The notes beneath the pieces are model-generated. The model saw only the letters and a program-made list of their open reading frames with translations. It was not told the DNA's origin and searched no databases. From JBKGYG01 sp046546235 (GTDB lineage Bacteria > Bacillota > Clostridia > Lachnospirales > DSM-24629): DNA of 20,070 nt. The stretch is taken from positions 1-20,070 of the forward strand of contig JBKGYG010000034.1 in NCBI GenBank assembly GCA_046546235.1. The letters run 5' to 3'. Shown piece after piece: positions 8,513 to 15,737 of the stretch; position 1 is the stretch's first letter, and each line of letters starts with the position of its first letter. A program made the position numbers and the translations under genes.

Positions 8513-9707
8513 TAGTATCACCTAAATACTTAAATCCAATAGAAGATATTAATAAAAAACTTATAGTTAATAAAGAAAAAACACTTGTTAAAACTATTGG
8601 TATATTAGATTCAATACCTTGTTGTAAAAACAACAGCCCTTTTATAAACCAATAATTAGGTGTAAATCTAGAAAAATTTTGAATGTTATTGGGCAAAAAT
8701 TGCAAAGGGATAATACTACCGCCAATAACTGCAGAAATAAAATAATAAATATTGCCAACTAATAATATACTTTCTTGAGTTTTAAATATACTGGATAAAA
8801 AAATTGAAAAACTAACTGAAAAAGTTATACAAATAAATGTTAAAGCAACCAAATTAATAGTTATGTAAATATCAACAAACCAACTTATTATTAATATCCA
8901 AAACATAATATTAAAAAAGAGATATAAAACATGACTAACGAATTTGCTAACAATTAAGCTTATGTTTGAATAGCCAGCTACTTTTAACCTTTGAAATGTT
9001 TTTTGTTCCTTTTCTCTAAGCACATCCAACCCTACATATAGTCCAAAATACAATATTAGTAAAGAGACAGTTGATACAATAAAATAGTTAATTGAATTAA
9101 CATTTGGAACATCAACAATCTCATTAAATTCAAAAATAGTATTTCTTTCCATTGATGTCATAATTAAATCATATGAGATTTCCGTATTATATGCAGAAAT
9201 CTCCTCTGATGTAAAATCTAACTCTTTCATCGTATTGTACAATAAAGCAATATTAGTTTCAACAGCACGAATATAGTCTTCATAGCTATTTATAACATTT
9301 TTTATTACAATTGCTTTTGCAAAATCAGTATCTATTTTAACATTAATAGGATTATTATGCTCCATATACATCATTTCTTCAGCAAAGTTATCTGGAATTA
9401 TTAAATAAGCATCTAATGATTTATTTTCGAATTCTGCTTTTACATTTTCTTCATCATCAATGTATATAGACATAAAATCAGTAAAAACTGTGTTCTTTTC
9501 ATAATGATCAATTAAAAGTTTAGAGAATAGACTATCATCTTTGTCTATTATACCTATATTGACTGAACTAACAAATTGTTTATTAATAGAAGTATTAGCG
9601 TAAATAGTCGCTAATACTCCAAAAAAAATAATTGGCAAGATAGCGATAAATATGCTTCTTTTTTTATTCAAAATTTCTTTTAAGTTCTTACCAATTAAAA
9701 TAATCAT
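8505..9707 (-). CDS. ABC-2 type transporter permease (first of pair)
   Basis: 400 residues with the same plan as its downstream neighbour: one N-terminal helix (about 19-37), a large extracytoplasmic loop rich in acidic residues and Asn, then a bundle of about five helices from roughly residue 210. The motif GLDVLREKEQKTFQRLKVAGYSNISLIVSKF is the characteristic coupling stretch of the ABC-2 family. The ATG is preceded by AGGAGTG at about 13 bases, a rather long spacing. It lies 18 bases after the zinc-ribbon gene and overlaps the next permease, so all three are probably co-transcribed. Likely an exporter of a lipophilic compound, peptide or cation; this is inference from family only. Confidence 0.85.
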   Translation of the reverse strand: MIILIGKNLKEILNKKRSIFIAILPIIFFGVLATIYANTSINKQFVSSVNIGIIDKDDSLFSKLLIDHYEKNTVFTDFMSIYIDDEENVKAEFENKSLDAYLIIPDNFAEEMMYMEHNNPINVKIDTDFAKAIVIKNVINSYEDYIRAVETNIALLYNTMKELDFTSEEISAYNTEISYDLIMTSMERNTIFEFNEIVDVPNVNSINYFIVSTVSLLILYFGLYVGLDVLREKEQKTFQRLKVAGYSNISLIVSKFVSHVLYLFFNIMFWILIISWFVDIYITINLVALTFICITFSVSFSIFLSSIFKTQESILLVGNIYYFISAVIGGSIIPLQFLPNNIQNFSRFTPNYWFIKGLLFLQQGIESNIPIVLTSVFSLLTISFLLISSIGFKYLGDTNV

Positions 9708-9725
9708 ATTGCTCTATAATCACTC

Positions 9726-11099
9726 CTAATAAATAAATTGATTAAATAATTCTGACAAGTCTTTGTTAATCATAAACAGCGGTGATTGCATTTTAATTTT
9801 TTCAATAATATCTTCTATATCATTTTCATTCAATTCAATAATATTTACCCCATTATTTTTGTCTATCTTAGTAAATTCAATTTTTTTATTTATTGATTTA
9901 ATTAATGTTTTTGATGAAATATTCATACTAATCGTTTCATCTACTTTAGGAATAAGAGTTGATATTGAAGTTATTGTTTCAAATACTTTTAAATCGTTTC
10001 TTTTAAAGTAAAAGTTATAATTATTTTCTATATTAGGAACTTCTGTAATTTCTGATTCTCCACACAGTAAATCATATAGTAATTCATACATTTCTTCTAA
10101 TAAATCATTTAACATATCATCATTTACTAATTGAGGACTTTCAGCTATATTTTCTTCAATAAGAGTTTTTACTACTTCTAATTCAACAGGATTAATGCCT
10201 AAAGACTTAAAATCTTCTGTTTCAATAATTATATCAATAAAGTCGTGTACTATTTGTTTGGTAAAATCAAAAATTAATTCATCTTGCAAGCCAACCTTTA
10301 CTAATTCCACTAATAATTGATTGGAAGTCTCTGGTGTAATATCTAATAAGATTTGCTCTCCTTTTATTTCTTCTCCATAAACTTCAACTGTCATATTATT
10401 TTTTACTTCTACTTTATCTTTTATAAAATCTTCAACAACATCTTTGTATTTATCATAATCTAAAGCTTTATAAGCATCTGATTCATCGACATCTGCTAAA
10501 TAATTAATGTATTCTGTAATAGATAACTCCATTCCAGTTTCTTCTTTAATTAGTCCTGATAATTCTTGCCAAGTAAAATATAATTGTTTATCATAAAAAT
10601 CTTCTGCTGTAATAGCTAACCCCTCAGTGTCAAAATAAATAGTCATTGTAAATAGGTCACTATTACTTAAATTTAAAGACAAATCTAATTCATACTGATC
10701 TTTTATTCTATCCATTTTTGTTATTCCAACTAATTTTAAATCTTTTAAAATATTTAATATAGCTCCTTCTTCCTCACTTATAAGAGAACTAAAATCAAAT
10801 TCATCAAAAGAAAGAGTTGTAATATATTCTGCTTGTTCTGCTTCAACAAACGAATTCATGTAACCATCAACAACTTTTTTTTCTGGATTTTTACTGCCAA
10901 ATAGTCCCTTACCAAATACAACTCCAGCTGTAACAACCAGTACTAAAACAGCCGCAATAATTACAGTTATCAATCCTTTGTTTCGCATATTTGATTTGTT
11001 TTTACCATTTTTTTGTGTGATATTAACTAAACTTTCACCACAGTTAGGGCAATATTTTTTTTCGCTGTCAAATTTTTGTTTACATTTTTCACAATACAT
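9726..11099 (-). CDS. Zinc-ribbon, single-pass membrane protein of unknown function
   Basis: 457 residues. The N-terminus has a CxxC-x10-CxxC zinc ribbon (C3, C6, C17, C20), then a basic linker and one membrane helix (about 42-63), leaving almost 390 residues probably outside the cell. That part is acidic, rich in Glu, Asp, Ile and Leu, with no cysteines clustered as a cofactor site. The plan, a cytoplasmic zinc ribbon plus a helix plus a large outer domain, resembles TcaA-like and other zinc-ribbon envelope proteins, but I do not claim membership. It is the first gene of the cluster with two ABC-2 permeases, 18 bases upstream of the first, so it may be an accessory or sensing partner. AAAAGGGGA precedes the ATG. 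The 78 bases upstream hold a TATAAT (11152-11157) but no good -35 box. Confidence 0.75.
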   Translation of the reverse strand: MYCEKCKQKFDSEKKYCPNCGESLVNITQKNGKNKSNMRNKGLITVIIAAVLVLVVTAGVVFGKGLFGSKNPEKKVVDGYMNSFVEAEQAEYITTLSFDEFDFSSLISEEEGAILNILKDLKLVGITKMDRIKDQYELDLSLNLSNSDLFTMTIYFDTEGLAITAEDFYDKQLYFTWQELSGLIKEETGMELSITEYINYLADVDESDAYKALDYDKYKDVVEDFIKDKVEVKNNMTVEVYGEEIKGEQILLDITPETSNQLLVELVKVGLQDELIFDFTKQIVHDFIDIIIETEDFKSLGINPVELEVVKTLIEENIAESPQLVNDDMLNDLLEEMYELLYDLLCGESEITEVPNIENNYNFYFKRNDLKVFETITSISTLIPKVDETISMNISSKTLIKSINKKIEFTKIDKNNGVNIIELNENDIEDIIEKIKMQSPLFMINKDLSELFNQFIY

Positions 11100-11177
11100 A
11101 ACTCATTCCCCTTTTCAAATACTTCTGAGTGTAATGATTTTTAGTTGCATTATTATATAATATATCCTAAATATAAA

Positions 11178-12350
11178 TTATTTATTTAGCTTATTAAATA
11201 TATCACTAAATACATTTTTTAATGAAGTTGTAGCCTCTTCATTATCATTGAACTCACTTAATTTTTCTCTATCTAACGCTTGTAAAGCTTGTTTCCTACT
11301 TAAACTTATTTTACGTTGTTTATCATCAATCTTTAATATTTTTACTTTTACTTTATCACCTTCGTTTAATACATCACTTGGGTTGTCGATTCTCTCTTCA
11401 GAAATCTCTGAAATATGCACTAACCCTTCAATGCCTTCATTCAGACTAACAAAAACACCAAACCCTAATACTTTTGACACAACGCCTTCATAAATTTTAT
11501 TAACTTGATATTTATCCTTTACAGTATTCCAAGGATCCTGTGCAATATCTTTAAGCCCTAATGATATTTTTTCTTTTTTCTTATCCACGTTAAGGATATA
11601 TACTTTAACATCATCCCCAACCTTAACAATATCACTTGGATGTTTTACTCTAGTCCAAGCAAGATCTTCGTTTCTTACAAGTCCTTCTATACCTCCAATG
11701 TCCACAAAAGCACCAAAATTAGTTAGTTTTTTTACTCTACCTTCTACTACTTCGCCTTTTTCTAAAGTATTAAGTTTTTCTTGTTTTAGCTTTTTTGCTT
11801 TTTCTTGTTCTACTACTTTCCCTGAAAGAATAACTTTGTTTTTTTCTTTGTCAAGCTCTATTATTTTTACTTCTACTTCTTTATCAACATAATCTTTCAA
11901 ATCTTCAACATAAGAAACTGAAAGTTGTGAAGCTGGTATAAAAGCCTTTATTCCATTAGTATATGCTATTATGCCACCTTTAACCAATTGATTTGCTTTT
12001 ATTTTAATAATTTCTTGACTATTATATATTTGTTCCAGATTATCCCATGCATTTACTATATCAGCTCTTTTTTTTGAAAGCAGCACACTACCTTCTCCAT
12101 CATCTAAATCTAAAATTTCAACTTTTATTTTATCTCCAATTTTAATATCTTCAATATTAAAATTAGGATCATAACTTAATTCATCTTCTTTAATAATCCC
12201 TTCAGCTTGATACCCTATATCGACAATGATATCACCTTGTGCCTTAGCAACAACATTTCCCTCAACAACATCACCAACATAAATTTTTTTAAGAGATTGT
12301 TCAATATTTTCTTTAAAGTCATCCATTGTCTTAATATTTTCTTCCAACAT
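11178..12350 (-). CDS. S1 domain RNA-binding protein (RpsA/YpfD-like)
   Basis: About 390 residues with four S1 RNA-binding repeats: near residues 22-98 (VGDVVEGNVVAKAQGDIIVDIG), 112-180 (a degenerate repeat, IIAYTNGIKAFIPASQLS), 196-270 (KGEVVEGRVKKLTNFGAFVDIG) and 282-355 (YEGVVSKVLGFGVFVSLNEGIEGLVHISE). This matches the short S1-like proteins of Firmicutes such as B. subtilis YpfD rather than the six-repeat RpsA of proteobacteria. In many clostridia the same protein is fused to or follows IspH; here it stands alone. The ATG at 12350 has GGAG five bases upstream, while a GTG at 12356 would sit on that site. No clear terminator follows it. Likely roles are mRNA binding or translation control. 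Confidence 0.9.
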   Translation of the reverse strand: MLEENIKTMDDFKENIEQSLKKIYVGDVVEGNVVAKAQGDIIVDIGYQAEGIIKEDELSYDPNFNIEDIKIGDKIKVEILDLDDGEGSVLLSKKRADIVNAWDNLEQIYNSQEIIKIKANQLVKGGIIAYTNGIKAFIPASQLSVSYVEDLKDYVDKEVEVKIIELDKEKNKVILSGKVVEQEKAKKLKQEKLNTLEKGEVVEGRVKKLTNFGAFVDIGGIEGLVRNEDLAWTRVKHPSDIVKVGDDVKVYILNVDKKKEKISLGLKDIAQDPWNTVKDKYQVNKIYEGVVSKVLGFGVFVSLNEGIEGLVHISEISEERIDNPSDVLNEGDKVKVKILKIDDKQRKISLSRKQALQALDREKLSEFNDNEEATTSLKNVFSDIFNKLNK

Positions 12351-12409
12351 AAACACTCCTCTATCTAATCTATATTATCCCTCTTTATATAATACATTAA
12401 AAGTCCTTT

Positions 12410-12517
12410 TTAGGAAAGTGTTTTTTTAATAATTCCATTTAAATCTTGACCAGTAGGATTTTGATAAATTGCTATATCAAATTCACTTATAACTGATAAT
12501 AAATGATCAATCCTCAT
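12410..12517 (-). CDS. Possible 35-residue small ORF or gene remnant
   Basis: A minus-strand ATG at 12517 opens 35 codons to a TAA at 12410; the peptide begins MRIDHLLSVISEFDIAIY and ends IIKKTLS. Codon use looks coding-like (mixed hydrophobic and charged residues, one NPTG turn). There is no convincing Shine-Dalgarno site. It sits in the 340-base gap between the S1 gene and the plus-strand coat-like genes. It could be a small protein, the decayed start of a longer gene, or chance. Family not recognised. Confidence 0.25.
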   Translation of the reverse strand: MRIDHLLSVISEFDIAIYQNPTGQDLNGIIKKTLS

Positions 12518-12636
12518 ATATTAATTATAAATTAAAACTTCTTATATTATATCATATAATCACAAAATTTTGCATTATTCCCTTTTTTTTAATAAATAAA
12601 TTTCAAACACTCCTCCCGATATTACTATAATTTGGT
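12518..12636. other. AT-rich spacer between divergent transcription units
   Basis: Very AT-rich spacer with a 10-base palindrome CAAAATTTTG (about 12563-12572), a T-run near 12583-12590 and no ORF of note. Together with the small ORF to its left it fills the gap between the minus-strand S1 gene and the plus-strand coat-like genes. I see no terminator and no clear sigma-A promoter here. Confidence 0.4.
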
Positions 12637-12664
12637 ACAAACATAAACAAATTAGCATATTATA
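12637..12664 (+). promoter_or_regulatory. SigK-type promoter of the first coat-like gene
   Basis: AC (12637-12638), 17 bases, then CATATTATA (12656-12664) fits the mother-cell SigK consensus AC-N16/17-CATAnnnTA. The same pattern with identical spacing lies upstream of the second paralog, and both are followed by a shared GTAGGACAA stretch before the RBS. The start codon is 32 bases after the -10 box. Expression late in sporulation is inferred. Confidence 0.6.
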
Positions 12665-12696
12665 AAGTAGGACAATGAAAAAAGGAGGTAATCTTT

Positions 12697-13035
12697 ATGG
12701 CTGATGGATATTATGGTGGAGCTTATGGCATAGGTTCTGATGTAGTTGCTGGGTTAAAAGGATTAATAGGTCAAACCATTACTATTTATACTACTTCTGG
12801 TGGCTGTTCCGGTAGTGGTTTTACTGGAGTTCTTATCTACGCTGATGAATGTGTTGTAAAATTAATAACCAGAATCGGAACTCCCCCAGCTTGCTCCTTA
12901 GGAAGTGCTTGTTGCCCTCCTGGTCCAGCTCCTTACAGACCTTATAATTGTAGCCCATTTTTAGGATTGGGGTCTGTTACAACAATTCCTACTAACAGAA
13001 TTGCTTCTTATGTACAAAATGCAGTAGCAAGTTAA
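12697..13035 (+). CDS. Small Gly/Cys-rich protein, probable spore coat or spore-surface component (paralog 1)
   Basis: 112 residues. A Gly/Tyr-rich head (MADGYYGGAYGIGSD) leads into LIGQTITIYTTSGGCSGSGFTGVLIYADECVVKLITRIG, a beta-rich segment, then a CCPPGPAPYRPY turn-rich loop and a C-terminal TIPTNRIASYVQNAV strand. Six cysteines (37, 52, 66, 72, 73, 85) could form disulfides. The pattern of a short beta domain with GVL in the middle and IPxxxI near the end recalls Sm-like/DUF2642-type proteins found in spore coats; I cannot confirm the family. AGGAGG lies eight bases before the ATG. A SigK-like promoter upstream and a terminator downstream make it a single-gene unit. There is no signal peptide, consistent with synthesis in the mother cell. 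Confidence 0.75.
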   Translation: MADGYYGGAYGIGSDVVAGLKGLIGQTITIYTTSGGCSGSGFTGVLIYADECVVKLITRIGTPPACSLGSACCPPGPAPYRPYNCSPFLGLGSVTTIPTNRIASYVQNAVAS

Positions 13036-13052
13036 CATTTAATTCTCTAGAT

Positions 13053-13084
13053 AAACAAGACCTAAAAAAGGTCTTGTTTTATTT
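13053..13084 (+). terminator. Terminator after paralog 1
   Basis: A perfect 10-bp stem, AAACAAGACC (13053-13062) and GGTCTTGTTT (13070-13079), with a 7-base A-rich loop and a T-rich tail (TTTTATTTT). It lies 17 bases after the stop codon and separates the two paralogs into independent transcripts. Confidence 0.9.
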
Positions 13085-13099
13085 TAGGTAAAATTGGAC

Positions 13100-13127
13100 A
13101 CACATTATTAAATATATACATAATATA
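13100..13127 (+). promoter_or_regulatory. SigK-type promoter of the second coat-like gene
   Basis: AC (13100-13101), 17 bases, then CATAATATA (13119-13127): the same layout as upstream of paralog 1. GTAGGACAAG follows, also shared. The match in a position-equivalent place in two diverging intergenic sequences suggests selection for the promoter. Confidence 0.6.
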
Positions 13128-13157
13128 TAGTAGGACAAGAAAAAGGAGGTTAAAAAT

Positions 13158-13517
13158 ATGGCTGATGGATTTGCAGGTGCCTATGATGGCGCATATGGTG
13201 GTTCTTTAGGTTTAGGGTCTGACGTTGTAACTGGTTTAAGAACCTTAATAGGTCAAACTGTTACTATTTATGCTACTTGTGGCGGTTGTTCCGGTAGTGG
13301 TTTTACTGGAGTTCTAATCTATGCTGATGAATGTGTTGTAAAACTTATCACTAGAATTGGAACAGCTCCTGAATGTTCTCTTGGAACAAATTGTTGCCCA
13401 CCTGGTCCAGCTCCTTATAGAGCTTATGGAAACCAACCATTCTTTGGTTTGGGTTCTGTGGTAACTATTCCAACTAAAAGCATTGCTTCTTATGTACAAA
13501 ACGCTGTTGCAACTTAA
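13158..13517 (+). CDS. Small Gly/Cys-rich protein, probable spore coat or spore-surface component (paralog 2)
   Basis: 119 residues, closely matching paralog 1 from the GLGSD motif to the C-terminus; the head is longer and has an AYDGAYGG repeat. Stretches such as GGCSGSGFTGVLIYADEC are identical in both proteins and nearly identical in DNA, with third-position changes, so the copy is an older but conserved tandem duplication. Six cysteines again (41, 44, 59, 73, 79, 80), with a new CxxC-like pair (C41, C44) and loss of the Cys after PYNC. AAAAGGAGGT precedes the ATG by about seven bases. It has its own SigK-like promoter and a strong terminator. Role in the spore coat or exosporium is inferred from promoter and composition. 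Confidence 0.75.
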   Translation: MADGFAGAYDGAYGGSLGLGSDVVTGLRTLIGQTVTIYATCGGCSGSGFTGVLIYADECVVKLITRIGTAPECSLGTNCCPPGPAPYRAYGNQPFFGLGSVVTIPTKSIASYVQNAVAT

Positions 13518-13585
13518 ATCATAAGTTTAATTGCAAAGATCCACCCTATATCCCTAATAATTGAAAAATATGGGGCGATTTTACT

Positions 13586-13628
13586 AAACTTAACAAGCAG
13601 AACTTTGCTCTGCTTGTTAAGTTTTAAT
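13586..13628 (+). terminator. Strong terminator after paralog 2
   Basis: A perfect 16-bp stem: one arm at 13586-13601 and its complement at 13609-13624, with the 7-base loop ACTTTGC. The stem ends in T and is followed by AT-rich sequence. It lies about 70 bases after the stop of paralog 2 and cuts off the third paralog from read-through. Confidence 0.85.
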
Positions 13629-13684
13629 TATTTTGTATTATTTAATGAATTTAATAATAAAATATAATAATCCTAAAAAATGAG

Positions 13685-13990
13685 TTGATCAAATTGAAAC
13701 CTTATTTTGTTGAACAACTACAGGATTTGATAGAACAAACTATTACTATTTATACCTATAGTTATAATGATAATCATAAACTATCCGGTGTGCTAATTGG
13801 CGTTTACCAAGACTATATAACATTAGTACTAAAAATAGGAGAAATAAAAACTATTCCCCAACAAAAACGTCAATTTATTAATTTTAATAGAGCCATTCAA
13901 GCAGCATCAACTGAACAAGTTCTTATACCTGGCGTTCTTGTTGATATCCCTATAGAAAGCATTACATCTGTACTTCATTACGCTTTATAA
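13685..13990 (+). CDS. Diverged, cysteine-free third paralog of the coat-like family
   Basis: 101 residues. LIEQTITIYTYS, SGVLIGVYQDYITLVLKIG and VDIPIESITSVLHYA line up with LIGQTITIYTTS, TGVLIYADECVVKLITRIG and TIPTNRIASYVQNA of the two neighbours, so it belongs to the same fold, but the Gly-rich head, all cysteines and the CCPPGP loop are gone; a Gln/Ala-rich loop takes their place. The start is TTG at 13685 (another TTG lies at 13694); an ATG five bases earlier reads into a stop. The RBS is weak, and no SigK-like promoter is seen. Its last 13 bases overlap the end of the minus-strand tenI gene. It may be lowly expressed or a specialised family member. Confidence 0.6.
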   Translation: MIKLKPYFVEQLQDLIEQTITIYTYSYNDNHKLSGVLIGVYQDYITLVLKIGEIKTIPQQKRQFINFNRAIQAASTEQVLIPGVLVDIPIESITSVLHYAL

Positions 13991-14580
13991 CTCTCTTTTA
14001 TTTTTTTTGCAGAATTATAAGGTTTATCACTTGCCATTATATAACTCATAACTGCTATCCCCTTTGCTCCATATAGTAAAACATCCTTTGCGTTTTTTTC
14101 ATTAATTCCACCTAGTCCAATAATAGGTATGTCTGTAATTTTTTTTATATCTTCAATTAATTTTAATCCTTTTGGTTTTAATCCTTTTTTACAATCAGTT
14201 GTAAAAATATGGCTTGCCAATAGATAATCCGGTTGAAATTTTTTAGCTAATGCAACTTCATCTAAATTATGTACAGATACTCCCACCTTTCCTTTATAAT
14301 CCAATAGACTATCTTCAACCTTATTCAACTGATTAACTCCTATATGAAACCCAAAACAATTTATCTCCTTTGCTATATCGATATCATTATTAATAATTAG
14401 TTTTGAATTATAATAATCAGTAATTTTTTTAAGTTCAGTAGCCACTTCTAATAATTCCTTAGTTAGCAAATCTTTTTCTCTTAAAATAACTACATCAACC
14501 CCACCTATAACTGATTCCTTAACAACAGTATATAAATCACTTTGTTTTATTAATTTTCTATTTGTTATTAGATAAAGCAT
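13978..14580 (-). CDS. tenI: Thiazole tautomerase TenI (thiamine phosphate synthase-like fold)
   Basis: 200 residues of the ThiE/TenI TIM-barrel family. I favour TenI because of ASHIFTTDCKKGL (residues 122-134), which matches the B. subtilis TenI stretch GHVFETDCKKGL as I remember it and keeps the catalytic His (H124); ThiE proteins have a PTxTK-type loop here. The end GIAVMSYIMAS also matches TenI (GIAVMSGI). VILREK and VGVSVHNLDE are shared by both subfamilies. TenI aromatises the thiazole made by ThiG/ThiH, so it fits as last gene of a thiazole-branch operon. It lies 27 bases after thiH with AAAAGGAG upstream of ATG. Many databases would call it ThiE; dual function cannot be ruled out. Confidence 0.75.
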   Translation of the reverse strand: MLYLITNRKLIKQSDLYTVVKESVIGGVDVVILREKDLLTKELLEVATELKKITDYYNSKLIINNDIDIAKEINCFGFHIGVNQLNKVEDSLLDYKGKVGVSVHNLDEVALAKKFQPDYLLASHIFTTDCKKGLKPKGLKLIEDIKKITDIPIIGLGGINEKNAKDVLLYGAKGIAVMSYIMASDKPYNSAKKIKESYKA

Positions 14581-14607
14581 AATTTGACTCCTTTTATTAC
14601 ATAGAAA

Positions 14608-15711
14608 CTAAATAAGCATCCAATCTTTAAAAACAGGTTGATAGTTTTTAGATATTAACATTTGTCTTATCTCGTTAACACTTCTTTTATCTGATATTTC
14701 AAATTGACTTTCGGACTTATTTTGAGATGAATGACCTCCAACTTCTGTAGAAACACCTGCTGACATTTTTGTTACTCCTAATGGAAGAATATTGTTCCTA
14801 AATTCTTCTTTTTCCCTAGTTGAAACAGTGATGCCTACTCTTGGCAAAAATATTCTTGTAGCCATCATTATCTGAACTAATTCTGGGTCACTGACTGGTT
14901 TTACATCTTCAAACACACCAATATGTGGTCGTATTCTTGGTAAGGATACACTTATATCTACATCATTATATTTATCTTGTAAATATTTTGCATGTAAACC
15001 AGTGTAAAAAGCTTCTTTTTGCCATTTATCTAATCCTAATAAAGCTCCAATATTTACTGTTCTCATTTTAGCTTTACATGCTCTCTCTGGGGCATCTAAT
15101 CTAAAATTGTAGTTTTTCTTAGGACCTGATAAATGAACTCTATCATATATTTTTTCATTATAGACTTCTTGATATACAGTAAGTCCATCCACCCCTGCAT
15201 TAACAACTTTTACATAATCTTTTTCCTCTAATGGATAGATTTCAATTGATATAGAATCAAAATATTTTTTAATTGCTTCTACAGCATCTATAATATATTC
15301 TACTGGTGTAGCTTTTTTTGATTCCCCAGTTAGTAATAAAATATGCCTAAGTCCTGTTTGTGATATTGCTTTCGCTTCAATTTCAATTTCTTTGATTGTT
15401 AACTTTCTTCTAGAAATATTATTATCAACATTAAATCCACAGTACTGACATCTGTTAACACAAAAATTCGCCAAATACATAGGCGTATAGAGTATCATAG
15501 TTTTCCCAAAAAACTGTTTTGTAAGGTTGTGAGCTTTTCGTGCCATCTCCTCTAAATAATTTCCTGCTTTAGGCGACAATAAAACTAAATAATCTAGAAT
15601 GCTTAATTTACTTCTATTTATTGCTCTTAACACATCAGAATCTGTTACATTCTTAAAAAAATCTTCATATTTAAAAGCATCATATTCTTTATATATTTTA
15701 TAAAAACTCAT
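14608..15711 (-). CDS. thiH: Radical SAM 2-iminoacetate synthase ThiH
   Basis: About 367 residues, usual ThiH length. The radical-SAM cluster motif CVNRCQYCGF (CxxxCxxC; C84, C88, C91) binds [4Fe-4S] and SAM. LLLTGESKKATPVEYI, IEIYPLEEKDY, GADGLTVYQEVY-like (here AGVDGLTVYQEVYN) and LPRIRPHIG are ThiH hallmarks. It cleaves tyrosine to dehydroglycine and p-cresol for thiazole synthesis, an oxygen-sensitive route used by anaerobes in place of ThiO. The ATG at 15711 is preferred since AAGGATGG lies seven bases upstream; a TTG overlapping the thiG stop would extend it by ten residues. Confidence 0.95.
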   Translation of the reverse strand: MSFYKIYKEYDAFKYEDFFKNVTDSDVLRAINRSKLSILDYLVLLSPKAGNYLEEMARKAHNLTKQFFGKTMILYTPMYLANFCVNRCQYCGFNVDNNISRRKLTIKEIEIEAKAISQTGLRHILLLTGESKKATPVEYIIDAVEAIKKYFDSISIEIYPLEEKDYVKVVNAGVDGLTVYQEVYNEKIYDRVHLSGPKKNYNFRLDAPERACKAKMRTVNIGALLGLDKWQKEAFYTGLHAKYLQDKYNDVDISVSLPRIRPHIGVFEDVKPVSDPELVQIMMATRIFLPRVGITVSTREKEEFRNNILPLGVTKMSAGVSTEVGGHSSQNKSESQFEISDKRSVNEIRQMLISKNYQPVFKDWMLI

Positions 15712-15737
15712 TATATTACCATCCTTAATTATTATTC

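Noticed and set aside
12563..12572. Palindrome CAAAATTTTG as a possible operator.
   Set aside because: Such short AT palindromes are expected by chance in AT-rich DNA, and no promoter lies next to it.
13024..13084. Inverted repeats near the coat-like genes considered as mobile element ends or attachment sites.
   Set aside because: They are perfect hairpins followed by T-rich tails directly after stop codons, so terminators explain them; no transposase or integrase is present and no target duplications are seen.
13314..13499. Minus-strand ORF of 61 codons within paralog 2.
   Set aside because: The plus-strand reading has a paralog, promoter, RBS and terminator; the reverse frame has none of these.
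12697..13517. Gly/Cys-rich tandem genes considered as bacteriocin or lanthipeptide precursors.
   Set aside because: There is no leader peptide, no modification enzyme nearby, and the length, beta-rich core and SigK-type promoters fit spore proteins better. The ABC permeases lie in a separate, oppositely oriented unit without an ATPase or peptidase domain.
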